DNA of 64,000 bases from Alteromonas gilva (GTDB lineage: Bacteria; Pseudomonadota; Gammaproteobacteria; Enterobacterales; Alteromonadaceae), in assembly GCF_028595265.1 (NCBI RefSeq), contig NZ_JAQQXP010000001.1:2108001-2172000 (forward strand). The letters run 5' to 3'. Positions 28,020 to 37,242 of this stretch are shown here, piece by piece. The notes below the pieces were generated by a model that ran no database searches, was not told the DNA's origin, and worked only from the letters and a program-made list of their open reading frames with translations. Made by a program: the position numbers and the translations under genes. Each line of letters begins with the position of its first letter. Position 1 is the stretch's first letter.

Positions 28020-28772
28020 ATGTTAACGACCCAGCTGGTCGACTATCTGAATCAGCAATTAAATGTGGCGGCGATTAAAGATTATTGCCCCAACGGCCTG
28101 CAAGTCGAGGGCAAAGCAGACGTTAGTCACATCGTTACGGGAGTTACGGCGTCACAGCAACTCATCGACGCCGCAATCGCTGCAAACGCCGATGCCATAC
28201 TGGTGCATCATGGCTATTTCTGGAAAGGCGAAAATGAAACCATCGTCGGCATGAAAAAGCGCCGTATCGCCAGCCTGCTTGCCCATGACATCAATCTGTT
28301 GGCCTACCATTTACCCATCGATGTTCACCCTATGTGGGGTAACAACGTACAGTTAGGGCAGCTGTTTGGCCTTGCTGACTTAGAACCTCTGGCCGGCACC
28401 GGGCCAGAGGGAATTGTTTATACCGGCACCACTGATATGACGTTGTCACACTTTGCGACACACGTTACCAGGGCGTTAAACCGTGAGCTGGTGGTCTGCG
28501 AAGGAGCCGCTGACAAAACCCTGCGTAAAGTTGCCTGGTGCACCGGCGGTGGTCAAAGCTTTATTGAGCAAGCTGCTCTGGCTGGTTGCGACGCGTTTAT
28601 CAGTGGCGAAGTGTCGGAGCAGACGATTCATGTGGCGCGGGAAATGGACATTGCGTTTATCGCTGCGGGTCATCATGCCACCGAGCGTTACGGCGTAAAA
28701 AGTATTGGTGAGCATTTATCCGCTGAGTTTGGCCTTAAGGTCAGCTTCATTGATATTGATAATCCGGCTTAA
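28020..28772 (+). CDS. Nif3-like dinuclear metal-centre hexameric protein (YbgI type)
   Basis: 250-aa Nif3-family protein. Metal-ligand motifs typical of the family are VHHGYFWKGE, YHLPIDVHP, GEVSEQTIHVAREM and AAGHHATERYGV. The family was named as a GTP cyclohydrolase I type 2, but its physiological reaction remains unclear. It begins 3 nt after the psrA stop and is followed by cmoM after 11 nt, so sohB-psrA-nif3-cmoM probably form one transcript. Confidence 0.9.
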   Translation: MLTTQLVDYLNQQLNVAAIKDYCPNGLQVEGKADVSHIVTGVTASQQLIDAAIAANADAILVHHGYFWKGENETIVGMKKRRIASLLAHDINLLAYHLPIDVHPMWGNNVQLGQLFGLADLEPLAGTGPEGIVYTGTTDMTLSHFATHVTRALNRELVVCEGAADKTLRKVAWCTGGGQSFIEQAALAGCDAFISGEVSEQTIHVAREMDIAFIAAGHHATERYGVKSIGEHLSAEFGLKVSFIDIDNPA

Positions 28773-28783
28773 GAGCGCAGTGT

Positions 28784-29527
28784 GTGAAAGATCAATCTTT
28801 TGACGGCCTGGCGCAAAAATTTGACCGCAACATTTACGGTACCACCAAAGGCCGTCTTCGCCATGAGCTGCTATGCGCCGCGCTGAGTGAACATCTTGCG
28901 CCACTCGGCCCGCAAAAAATTATCGAGCTCGGTGGTGGTACGGGGGTAATGGCCGACTATTTAGCTGGCGCAGGACATCAATTAACCCTAACCGATGTGT
29001 CGGCTGAAATCCTGCATCTCGCCCGGCAAAAATTACCCGCTGACATTACCATTCAACAGGCTGATTTGTTCAGTATTAACAACCTTGCCGATTATGATGT
29101 AGTGGTATGCCATGCTGTGCTCGAATGGCTGGCAAAACCCTATGATGCACTGGCTCATATTGCCTCACAGATGCCGCCCGGCAGCTTCCTGAGTTTAACG
29201 TTTTTTAATCGGGATGCGGCGATTTTTGGTAACGCCTTATACGGTAATTTTGACTATATAGCCCGTGATATGAAAGTTAAAAAACAGGTACGGTTAAATC
29301 CACAGCAGCCGTTGTCGCCAAAAGAGGTATTGGCCGCCGTGGAGAAGCTTGGTTTTCGGGTTGAGGGTAAGCGAGGCATTCGTTGTTTTCACGATTACCT
29401 GCGCGAGCGCGATATGGCCAGTAGTCACTACCAGCAACTACTTGAACTGGAATTCCGCTACCATCAGCAAGAGCCTTACTTATGGCTGGGTAAGTACTTT
29501 TACTTATGGCTGGTTAAAGAGATCTGA
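28784..29527 (+). CDS. cmoM: tRNA 5-carboxymethoxyuridine methyltransferase CmoM
   Basis: 247-aa class I S-adenosylmethionine methyltransferase. The SAM motif is IELGGGTGVMADYL with acidic TLTDVSAEIL after it. FDRNIYGTTKGRLR at the N-terminus and CFHDYLRE with LELEFRYHQQEPYLWLGKY near the C-terminus match E. coli CmoM (formerly SmtA), which methylates cmo5U34 in tRNA. It starts at GTG (28784). It is the last gene of the sohB cluster and converges on ldhA. Confidence 0.87.
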   Translation: MKDQSFDGLAQKFDRNIYGTTKGRLRHELLCAALSEHLAPLGPQKIIELGGGTGVMADYLAGAGHQLTLTDVSAEILHLARQKLPADITIQQADLFSINNLADYDVVVCHAVLEWLAKPYDALAHIASQMPPGSFLSLTFFNRDAAIFGNALYGNFDYIARDMKVKKQVRLNPQQPLSPKEVLAAVEKLGFRVEGKRGIRCFHDYLRERDMASSHYQQLLELEFRYHQQEPYLWLGKYFYLWLVKEI

Positions 29528-29560
29528 AACAGTCTTTTTAAGCGTCAGCGCAATACTGGA

Positions 29561-30580
29561 TCAGCTATCCATTGGGTTGACTAAAAAGCGGTTTTTGTCG
29601 GCTTTTCCCTGCGCAAAATGGATGATGTTTTGCAATGTTACCTCGGCAATCTCTGTGAGTGCTTCGACGGTAAAAAATCCCTGATGGCCTGTGATGAGCA
29701 CATTATGAAAGGTCTGTAATCGCTCAAAGACATCATCCTGAATGATTTCGCTGGAATGATCGCGAAAAAACAACTCCGACTCCATTTCGTAAACATCAAG
29801 ACCAAGATAGCCAATTTTGTGAGTTTTCAATGCATTAATCACCGCACCGGTGTCGATCAGGCCGCCGCGTGAGGTGTTTATAATCATGACACCATCACGC
29901 ATAGCCGATAACGAGTCCTGGTTTATCATATGATAGCTCTGCTCATTAAGCGGGCAGTGCAAACTGATGACATGGCATTCACTGAACAAGGTTTCAAGGC
30001 TGGTGTACTGCACGCCTAAGTTTTCGAGTTCTGGGTTGGGATAGGGATCGTAACAGTAAAGCTGACAGCCAAATCCCGATAATAAGCGCACCAGTGCGGC
30101 GCCGATATGGCCGGTACCGACTACGCCGATCTTTTTGTCATGCAGGGTAAAACCCAGTAATCCGTTAAGATTAAAGTTACCTTCGCGTACCCGATTATAG
30201 GCCTTATGGGTTTTGCGGTTCAGCGTCATCATTAACGTCAGTGCATGTTCGGCGACAGCTTCGGGAGAATAGGCGGGTACCCTTGATACCGCCATACCCA
30301 ATGATTTTGCCGCGTCAATATCGACATTGTTATAGCCGGCACAGCGCAGCGCAATATGGCCGACCCCTTGCTGTTTTAGTTGCTCAAGGATGGCGGCATC
30401 TAACTGATCGTTGACAAACGCACAGACGACATCAGTGTCCTGGCTTAGTGCGGCGGTATTGGCGTTCAGCGTGGTTTCAAAACTGGTTAAGTTTACCTGA
30501 GAAGATAGCGTATGCTGGCTAAACGATTTAATATCGTAAGCTTGCGCACTGAACATGGCGACGCGCTGACAATTTTCCAT
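29561..30580 (-). CDS. ldhA: D-lactate dehydrogenase (NAD-dependent, fermentative type)
   Basis: 339-aa D-2-hydroxyacid dehydrogenase that reduces pyruvate to D-lactate. The NAD motif is GVVGTGHIGAALV. The catalytic Arg is in NTSRGGLID, the Glu in LDVYEMESELFF and the His in GHQGFFTVEAL. The N-terminal AYDIKSF and the segment RCAGYNNVDIDAA are typical of LdhA rather than glycerate or phosphoglycerate dehydrogenases. Monocistronic, convergent with cmoM and divergent from the beta-hydroxyacid dehydrogenase gene. Confidence 0.92.
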   Translation of the reverse strand: MENCQRVAMFSAQAYDIKSFSQHTLSSQVNLTSFETTLNANTAALSQDTDVVCAFVNDQLDAAILEQLKQQGVGHIALRCAGYNNVDIDAAKSLGMAVSRVPAYSPEAVAEHALTLMMTLNRKTHKAYNRVREGNFNLNGLLGFTLHDKKIGVVGTGHIGAALVRLLSGFGCQLYCYDPYPNPELENLGVQYTSLETLFSECHVISLHCPLNEQSYHMINQDSLSAMRDGVMIINTSRGGLIDTGAVINALKTHKIGYLGLDVYEMESELFFRDHSSEIIQDDVFERLQTFHNVLITGHQGFFTVEALTEIAEVTLQNIIHFAQGKADKNRFLVNPMDS

Positions 30581-30719
30581 AGTAACGGTCCTTGTGGTGG
30601 GTTCGATAGTTCAACCATCTTATTCGTCGCTGGCGTTGAACGCCAGTGAAGTTTGTGCCACTGCCACGGTTCGCCGTGTCAGCGTCAGGCATAACCAATT
30701 TTAATAAAGAGTAGTTAAC

Positions 30720-31583
30720 ATGAAAGTGAGTTTTATTGGTCTGGGGGTGATGGGATTTCCCATGGCGGGACATCTGCAACAACATGGCTTTGACGTGTGT
30801 GTTTACAATCGCACCAGCGCAAAAGCGAATGCGTGGCAGGCGCGTTTTAAGGGACGGGTTGGTACAACGCCCGCTGCCGCCGCCAAAGGTGCTGATATCG
30901 TTTTTGTGTGCGTAGGTAACGACGATGATGTCAGGCAGGTCGTTTACGGTAACGACGGCATACTCAGTGCACTGGTCGCCGGCGCCGTATTGGTTGATCA
31001 TACCACTGCGTCCGCTGAACTGGCCAAAGAATTAGCCGGGCGCTGCGCTGCGCAGCAGGTGGACTTTTTGGATGCTCCGGTCTCAGGGGGGCAGGCGGGC
31101 GCCGAGAATGGCCAGTTGACCATTATGGTCGGGGGTGAGCAGGCAGTGTTTAATAAAGTAAAGCCTGTGATGGATGCTTATGCCAGACACAGTCAGCGAA
31201 TTGGTGGCTGCGGCAGTGGCCAGTTAGCTAAAATGATGAATCAGATCTGTATTGCGGGTATTGTACAGGGATTAGCGGAAGCGCTGCATTTTGGTCAGCA
31301 GGCAGGACTTGATTGCGCCACGGTCATTGAGGTCATTAGTAAGGGGGCAGCGCAGTCCTGGCAAATGGAAAATCGCGCCACAACCATGCTCAATGGCGAG
31401 TACGAATTTGGCTTTGCGGTAGACTGGATGCGTAAAGATCTGGCTATCGCTCTGGCAGAGGCGCGGCGCAACGGTTCTACACTGGCACTAACAGCATTAG
31501 TGGATCAATATTATGCTGATGTGCAAAAAAGCGGCGGTGGCCGCTGGGATACGTCAAGTTTGCTTACGCGCCTGACCCGCTAA
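30720..31583 (+). CDS. Beta-hydroxyacid dehydrogenase family, NAD(P)-dependent
   Basis: 287-aa member of the 3-hydroxyisobutyrate / tartronate-semialdehyde reductase family. The Rossmann motif is FIGLGVMGFPMAGHL, the substrate-binding motif DAPVSGGQAGAENG, and the catalytic Lys is in GSGQLAKMMNQ. It is a distant paralog of mmsB (37239) but differs enough that a different substrate is likely. Its genomic neighbours (ldhA, REC-TPR) do not suggest a pathway. Confidence 0.85.
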   Translation: MKVSFIGLGVMGFPMAGHLQQHGFDVCVYNRTSAKANAWQARFKGRVGTTPAAAAKGADIVFVCVGNDDDVRQVVYGNDGILSALVAGAVLVDHTTASAELAKELAGRCAAQQVDFLDAPVSGGQAGAENGQLTIMVGGEQAVFNKVKPVMDAYARHSQRIGGCGSGQLAKMMNQICIAGIVQGLAEALHFGQQAGLDCATVIEVISKGAAQSWQMENRATTMLNGEYEFGFAVDWMRKDLAIALAEARRNGSTLALTALVDQYYADVQKSGGGRWDTSSLLTRLTR

Positions 31584-31591
31584 AAAGCGCC

Positions 31592-33253
31592 TCAACGGGG
31601 GCCCGGCTTGCCCCGGTCACCGCTAGCGCCGGAGGTAGACTTGCCGTGGCTGGTGTTCAGGTGCGGGTAGGTCGACTTCAGGCGCTCAAAACGTTGCGCG
31701 TTACTGCTTGATAATTCGCTCCCGCTAATCAGCTCTGTCAGGGCTGACGCTGATACGTTGCGATACCATGACTGGCCTTCCATTAACATTGTTTGCAGCA
31801 TGTTAAGTGCAAATGCCGGCATATCCGGTTGTAGCTGAAGTGCATGGTAAAAGGCGTTGAGCGCTTGCTGGTAGGCTTGTTTAACAAAGTGCTGCTGTCC
31901 TTGTTCGTTGTACTTTTCGGCGCGATTCTGCGCCATACCGGTACTGTGCTCAGCGCTCAACAGCTGACTTTGTATTGTTTGATATTCGGAAGGAAGCTCA
32001 CTGAACTCATTGTTAACACTGACCATGTCCAGTAACGTCGCTGCCTGGTCTGCATTGCCTAGTGCGTTGTTAACCAGCGCCGCTGTGATCAGGGTACTCG
32101 CTGGCGTGCGGCTAAACAGCGTCATATGATCGTGGGCGGTTAAATCGCGCGCTTTATCCAGTTGATCTTCCAGTATATAGCTGTGGGCTAACAGATAATC
32201 GTGGCGCTGGCGAGACTGCATATCGTTTTGACTTCGTGCGGCCACACCTACCAGTTTGCGCGCCTGTAATAAGCTTTCAGCCCGATTATTGACCGGACTG
32301 TTTTGCGCAATACTCAAATAAAATTCAGCCAGTTCAAAGGTGAACTCATCGAAGCGTTCCTTGGTGGAGCGGTTATATTCACGCTTTTTCTGGTACAACT
32401 CGATACTTTCAAGCACCCGGTTTAGTTTTTGATAGGTGAGTGATTTCAACCGCGTTGCCGGCAGGCTCAGTTCGCTGTCCTTGATGTGATCCAGGTAATA
32501 CTCGGCGGTATCATACTCCGCCTGCTCAAACGACAGACACGCCAGCCATTCAAATGCTTTATCGCGGGTGAGCATTGCGCCACGCATGTTATCCAGTGAA
32601 GCCTGACAATCATCCCAGTTGCCCATCAGAAACTGGCATTTTAATTTACCCCATTGGGCCCACAGCACTTTATCTGACTTAGCCAGCACATTTCGGTAGA
32701 TTTCGACGGCTTCGCTATAGCGACTCTGTTGCATCAGTAATCGCGCCAGCAGTCTTTCGAGATCTGCGCTGACCCGCGAAGGCTTGCCACTGGCAAGTAG
32801 TTTGGTTAACTGCTCGATGGCTTTGTCATAACGCTCATTATCGATATTCTTAAGCGCCTGCGCCGCTTGTTGTCGGTAATCGAGGTAATGTTTCACTGCG
32901 CGACGCAAACTGTTTATCGTGTAAGGTTTAATCAACAATAAGTCAGGATGAACATCAATGATTTGGCCGATGGTTTGCGGCAGACGATCCGCCGTCAGAA
33001 ACATAATGCCAGTGCTGGGGCGAATGTATTGATTTTGTCGGAGTAATTGCACCCATTCTACGCCGTTGCGGTTTTGACCCAGATTAAAATCAAAAATCAG
33101 TACTTCAAAATTCTGTTTTCTTAATGCGCCTTTAAGCTCGTTACCGGTGCTAAAACTACTGACATCCAAATTACCGAGAGTGAGAAGGTGGTTACGAATT
33201 GTGCTTCTGGCTGTTGCATTGTCTTCAACAATTGCCACTCGAATTTTTTGCAC
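31592..33253 (-). CDS. Response regulator with TPR-rich output domain
   Basis: 553-aa cytoplasmic protein. Residues 1-125 are a CheY-like receiver (acidic pair in VAIVEDNATA, phosphoacceptor Asp55 in LIFDFNLG, conserved Lys in LLIKPY). About 400 residues of helical tetratricopeptide-like repeats follow, with no DNA-binding or enzymatic domain, so output must be by protein contact. It starts at GTG after AAGAGAG. No kinase is adjacent. A paralog of the same length and layout lies at 54334-55986. Confidence 0.85.
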   Translation of the reverse strand: MQKIRVAIVEDNATARSTIRNHLLTLGNLDVSSFSTGNELKGALRKQNFEVLIFDFNLGQNRNGVEWVQLLRQNQYIRPSTGIMFLTADRLPQTIGQIIDVHPDLLLIKPYTINSLRRAVKHYLDYRQQAAQALKNIDNERYDKAIEQLTKLLASGKPSRVSADLERLLARLLMQQSRYSEAVEIYRNVLAKSDKVLWAQWGKLKCQFLMGNWDDCQASLDNMRGAMLTRDKAFEWLACLSFEQAEYDTAEYYLDHIKDSELSLPATRLKSLTYQKLNRVLESIELYQKKREYNRSTKERFDEFTFELAEFYLSIAQNSPVNNRAESLLQARKLVGVAARSQNDMQSRQRHDYLLAHSYILEDQLDKARDLTAHDHMTLFSRTPASTLITAALVNNALGNADQAATLLDMVSVNNEFSELPSEYQTIQSQLLSAEHSTGMAQNRAEKYNEQGQQHFVKQAYQQALNAFYHALQLQPDMPAFALNMLQTMLMEGQSWYRNVSASALTELISGSELSSSNAQRFERLKSTYPHLNTSHGKSTSGASGDRGKPGPR

Positions 33254-33341
33254 GCTCTCTTACCCACAGGACATCTTATATCAATAAGCATATCAGGCAG
33301 CGTGGCTAATAGCAGCTAATTATCAGCTGTTGGCGCAATGT

Positions 33342-33408
33342 TTTACGTAAATGTCACATTATATTTACATTGTAACGGTACGTAATTTCGGCCTAACGTT
33401 TACGTAAA
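33342..33408 (+). promoter_or_regulatory. ACGT-centred palindromes upstream of the valine-degradation operon
   Basis: Three related elements lie in the 205-bp gap before mmsA: TTTACGTAAA (33342-33351), TAACGGTACGTAA (33373-33385) and TAACGTTTACGTAAA (33394-33408). The last fits a TNACGTNNACGTNA-like palindrome. From memory, this resembles operators of LiuR, the MerR-family regulator of branched-chain amino acid degradation in Shewanella and relatives. The position 50 bp before the mmsA start fits direct control of the operon. Confidence 0.5.
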
Positions 33409-33458
33409 GGGAGTCCTGCTATAGCGTTAGTAAAAAATACCAACAAAAGAGAACAACG

Positions 33459-34949
33459 ATGCCTCAGGTGAAACTGCTAATTAATGGTGAATTTATAGCG
33501 TCTGCTTCGCCGCGATTTATCCCTGTGACAAATCCGGCCAGCGGTGAAGTCATTGCCAATGTGCCCGACGCACTCCCCGAAGAGACAGAACGGGCGGTTC
33601 AGGCCGCTAAAGCGGCGTTTAAAGACTGGCAACGGGTGCCGGTGACTGAGCGTGCCCGAGTAATGATGCGCTACCAGGCCATCCTGAAGCGCGAACAAAA
33701 GCGTATTGCTGAGGTGCTGGCAAGTGAAACCGGCAAAGTATTCGATGACGCCATGGGCGATGTATGGCGAGGCATTGAAGTTGTCGAACAGGCCATGAAT
33801 GCGCCGTCACTGATGATGGGCGAAACGGTAGAAAACGTTGCTCGCGGCATCGATACCGCCAGTTACATTCAGCCCATTGGCGTGTGTGTGGGCATTACGC
33901 CGTTTAATTTCCCGGCGATGATCCCGCTATGGATGTTTCCGCTTGCGGTAGTGTGCGGCAACACCTTTGTGCTTAAACCGTCAGAGCAGGATCCGCAAAC
34001 CCCTATGTTACTGGCGGAACTGTTTGCCGAAGCCGGCGCACCGCCGGGGGTTCTCAATGTGATCCACGGTGGTCGTGAGCCGGTCGACCAACTGCTTAAT
34101 CACCCGGATGTCGCGGCCGTTTCCTTTGTTGGCTCAGTGCCGGTTGGTCAGCATGTTTACCGTACCGCTACTGACAATCTCAAGCGTGCCCAGTGTTTTG
34201 CCGGGGCCAAGAATCATACTGTCGTGATGCCTGACGCCAATAAACAGCATGTAATCAATAATCTGGTTGGCGCATCGGTCGGGGCCGCGGGGCAACGCTG
34301 TATGGCTATCTCGGTTGCTGTTTTTGTTGGCGAGTCGCAACAGTGGATTGACGAACTGGCGAAGAATATCGCCGACGTTAAACCCGGGTTATGGCATGAC
34401 AGCGAAGCGGGTTTTGGGCCGTTGATCAGCGCCGCCGCTAAGCATCGGGTGCTTGAGCTGATTGCCTCGGGGAAACAGCAAGGCGCAAACTGCGTCGTGG
34501 ATGGCAGCGACTTTCAGGTTGAGGGCTTTGAACAGGGACACTGGATCGGACCAACGGTTTTTCGCGATGTAACAACTGATATGCGCATTTATCAGGAGGA
34601 AATATTTGGTCCGGTGCTGTGCTGTATCAGTGTTGATACGCTTGATGAAGCTCTGGCCCTGGTCAATGCCAACCCGTATGGGAACGGCACGTCAATATTT
34701 ACTGCCAGTGGCGCGGCAGCGCGTAAATATCAGTCCCAGGTTACGGTTGGCCAGGTGGGTATTAATGTGCCCATTCCGGTGCCCTTGCCATTCTTTTCGT
34801 TTACCGGCTGGAAAAACTCTTTCTTTGGCGATTTGCATGCGTACGGTAAGCAGGCGGTACGGTTTTATACCGAGACCAAAACCGTAACGTCCCGTTGGCC
34901 GGAAGACGACATTCCCAGCGGTCCTAATTTAACCATTTCGCTGCGCTAA
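33459..34949 (+). CDS. mmsA: CoA-acylating methylmalonate-semialdehyde dehydrogenase
   Basis: 496-aa aldehyde dehydrogenase that converts methylmalonate semialdehyde, NAD+ and CoA to propionyl-CoA, the last step of distal valine degradation. ALDH motifs include CVGITPFNFPAMIPLWM, FVGSVPVGQHVY and the catalytic Cys in AGQRCMAISVAV. The C-terminal PVPLPFFSFTGWKNSFFGD is characteristic of MmsA. First gene of a four-gene operon (mmsA, acyl-CoA dehydrogenase, 3-hydroxyisobutyryl-CoA hydrolase, mmsB) with gaps of about 10 nt or less. Confidence 0.95.
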   Translation: MPQVKLLINGEFIASASPRFIPVTNPASGEVIANVPDALPEETERAVQAAKAAFKDWQRVPVTERARVMMRYQAILKREQKRIAEVLASETGKVFDDAMGDVWRGIEVVEQAMNAPSLMMGETVENVARGIDTASYIQPIGVCVGITPFNFPAMIPLWMFPLAVVCGNTFVLKPSEQDPQTPMLLAELFAEAGAPPGVLNVIHGGREPVDQLLNHPDVAAVSFVGSVPVGQHVYRTATDNLKRAQCFAGAKNHTVVMPDANKQHVINNLVGASVGAAGQRCMAISVAVFVGESQQWIDELAKNIADVKPGLWHDSEAGFGPLISAAAKHRVLELIASGKQQGANCVVDGSDFQVEGFEQGHWIGPTVFRDVTTDMRIYQEEIFGPVLCCISVDTLDEALALVNANPYGNGTSIFTASGAAARKYQSQVTVGQVGINVPIPVPLPFFSFTGWKNSFFGDLHAYGKQAVRFYTETKTVTSRWPEDDIPSGPNLTISLR

Positions 34950-34959
34950 GGAGACACTG

Positions 34960-36114
34960 ATGGACTTTAATCTTACCGAAGATCAGCAGGCCTTTGCTGA
35001 TGTTGCCAGCCAGTTTGCGGCGGCTTCACTGGCTCCCTACGCGGCCGAATGGGATGCCACCCATACCTTTCCGCGTGACACTATCCGTGAAGCTGGCGAG
35101 CTTGGCTTTTGCGGCCTTTACACCCCGGAGGAGGCTGGCGGCTTGGGGCTAAGCCGGCTCGATTCGTCGATCATATTTGAGCAGCTGGCCATGGGATGCA
35201 CAACAACCACTGCGATGCTGACTATTCATAATATGGCAACCTGGATGATAGCTACCTGGGGCCGTAAAGAAGTAAAAGATAAATGGGTTGCAGACTTAGT
35301 CAGTGGCGAAAAACTCGCCTCATACTGCCTTACTGAACCGGGCGCCGGTTCCGATGCGGCAAGCCTTGCTACCCGGGCGGTTAAGCACCAGGGCAGTTAC
35401 CAGTTAAATGGCAGTAAGGTGTTTATTTCTGGTGCCGGTAGTACGGACATGCTGGTCGTTATGGCGCGCACGTCAGACGATGGCGCGAAGGGTATTTCTG
35501 CCTTTGCTGTACCGGCTGACTTGCCGGGTATTATTTACGGCAAAGCCGAAGAAAAGATGGGCTGGAACGCCCAACCCACGCGCATGATCACTTTTGATAA
35601 CGTCACGGTTACCGCTGAGCACCTGTTGGGGGAAGAGGGGCAGGGCTTTTCGCTGGCCATGAAAGGCCTCGACGGTGGTCGCATTAATATTGCAACCTGC
35701 TCGGTGGGTACCGCTCAGCAGGCATTAAATACCGCCCGCGATTATATGCTCGAGCGTCAGCAGTTTGGTAAGCCACTGGCCGCTTTTCAGGCATTGCAAT
35801 TTAAACTGGCAGATATGAATACGCACCTGGTCGCGGCGCGTCAGTTAGTGAGAATGGCCGCGTTCAAGCTTGATAACAACGATCCGCAGGCAACGGCATA
35901 TTGCGCAATGGCCAAACGCTTTGCCACCGATACAGGTTTTGAGGTGTGTAATGAGGCACTGCAAATCCATGGCGGCTACGGCTATATTAAAGAGTACCCC
36001 CTGGAGCGACACATGCGCGATGTTCGGGTCCACCAGATACTGGAAGGGACCAACGAAATCATGCGTTTAATTATCAGCCGTCAGGTGTTACAGGAAGGCA
36101 CCGAGTTACTGTAG
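34960..36114 (+). CDS. Acyl-CoA dehydrogenase (probable isobutyryl-CoA dehydrogenase)
   Basis: 384-aa FAD enzyme. It has the family signatures CLTEPGAGSDAASL, DGGRINIATCSVG, QFGKPLAAFQ and the catalytic Glu in ILEGTNEIMR near the C-terminus. Position in the valine operon between mmsA and the 3-hydroxyisobutyryl-CoA hydrolase gene points to oxidation of isobutyryl-CoA to methacrylyl-CoA. AAGGAG precedes the ATG. Electrons would go to electron-transfer flavoprotein, which is not encoded here. Confidence 0.92.
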   Translation: MDFNLTEDQQAFADVASQFAAASLAPYAAEWDATHTFPRDTIREAGELGFCGLYTPEEAGGLGLSRLDSSIIFEQLAMGCTTTTAMLTIHNMATWMIATWGRKEVKDKWVADLVSGEKLASYCLTEPGAGSDAASLATRAVKHQGSYQLNGSKVFISGAGSTDMLVVMARTSDDGAKGISAFAVPADLPGIIYGKAEEKMGWNAQPTRMITFDNVTVTAEHLLGEEGQGFSLAMKGLDGGRINIATCSVGTAQQALNTARDYMLERQQFGKPLAAFQALQFKLADMNTHLVAARQLVRMAAFKLDNNDPQATAYCAMAKRFATDTGFEVCNEALQIHGGYGYIKEYPLERHMRDVRVHQILEGTNEIMRLIISRQVLQEGTELL

Positions 36115-36123
36115 GAGAGCATT

Positions 36124-37242
36124 GTGACAGATAAACTGATTTGCACCGAAATCAAGACAGCCTGTGGCCGGGTCATTGGTCATATAACGCTAAATAAACC
36201 CAATGCGCTCAATGCCCTCGACCTTGATATGGCGGTTGCCATGCAGGCAGCACTGGATAAATGGCGTACCGATGAGCAGGTGCTATTTGTGGTGTTAAGT
36301 GGCAGTGGTAATAAAGCCTTTTGCGCCGGTGGCGACATTGTCTCGATGTACCGGGCGATGCAGGAAAATAAAGGCGCGGTGCCTGACTTTGTGGAAGCGT
36401 TTTTCACCACTGAATACCGCCTTGATTACACCATACACCGTTACCCTAAGCCGGTTTTGGTATGGGGCGATGGCATTATTATGGGCGGCGGGACCGGCCT
36501 GCTTGCCGGTGCCAGTCACCGTATTCTGACGACTTCTACGCGACTGGCAATGCCAGAAATTACCATCGGCTTATATCCGGATGTCGGCGCCAGTTACTTT
36601 TTACCGCGGGCGCCCGGTTTCAGTGGCTTGTTTTTAGGCTTAACCGGCGCTGCCGTGAATGCGACAGACGGCGTCTATATTGGCCTTGGCGATTATGTCT
36701 TTGAAAGTGCTTCGATAGACAGTGTTATCAGCGAGCTGGCCAGTCTTAACTGGCAACCGGTTACAGTAACCGAACAGCTCTCCTCTTATTGTGAAACGCA
36801 GCAACTTAACAGTATGCAGCGCCCGATGGGCAAACTGGCAACCCACCGCTCGTTAATTGATAGTCAGTTAATCCGGTGTAAGGATGCAGCGCAGGCAGTA
36901 CATGCCATCGCCGCGCTCAGTGCAGAAGATGACTGGCTGCAAAGTGCGCAACGCAATTTGGCAAAGGGTTCGCCGATTACCATGCATTTGGTTTGGGAGC
37001 AGTATCAGCGAGGCGCTGAACTCACGCTGGAGCAGTGTTTCGCGATGGAGCTGACCATGTCCTGTCGGTGTGCTGAGTCGGGTGAGTTTGCCGAAGGCGT
37101 CAGAGCGTTATTAATCGATAAGGATAACCAGCCGGCGTGGCGCTATAAGGCAGTCTCTGATGTCCCTGATGCGGTGGTCGCGCGTCATTTTGACAGTCTC
37201 TGGCAGTCCCATCCGCTGGCTAACTTAGGAGAAGTATCATGA
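36124..37242 (+). CDS. 3-hydroxyisobutyryl-CoA hydrolase (crotonase family)
   Basis: 372-aa crotonase-fold enzyme; the length and C-terminal extension fit the HIBCH type rather than 260-aa enoyl-CoA hydratases. Motifs are FCAGGDIVSMYRA (CoA-binding), GDGIIMGGGTGLLAGASHRI (oxyanion hole) and MPEITIGLYPDVGASYFLPR. It frees 3-hydroxyisobutyrate from its CoA ester. GTG start with GGAGAG upstream. Its TGA overlaps the mmsB ATG (ATGA). Confidence 0.9.
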   Translation: MTDKLICTEIKTACGRVIGHITLNKPNALNALDLDMAVAMQAALDKWRTDEQVLFVVLSGSGNKAFCAGGDIVSMYRAMQENKGAVPDFVEAFFTTEYRLDYTIHRYPKPVLVWGDGIIMGGGTGLLAGASHRILTTSTRLAMPEITIGLYPDVGASYFLPRAPGFSGLFLGLTGAAVNATDGVYIGLGDYVFESASIDSVISELASLNWQPVTVTEQLSSYCETQQLNSMQRPMGKLATHRSLIDSQLIRCKDAAQAVHAIAALSAEDDWLQSAQRNLAKGSPITMHLVWEQYQRGAELTLEQCFAMELTMSCRCAESGEFAEGVRALLIDKDNQPAWRYKAVSDVPDAVVARHFDSLWQSHPLANLGEVS

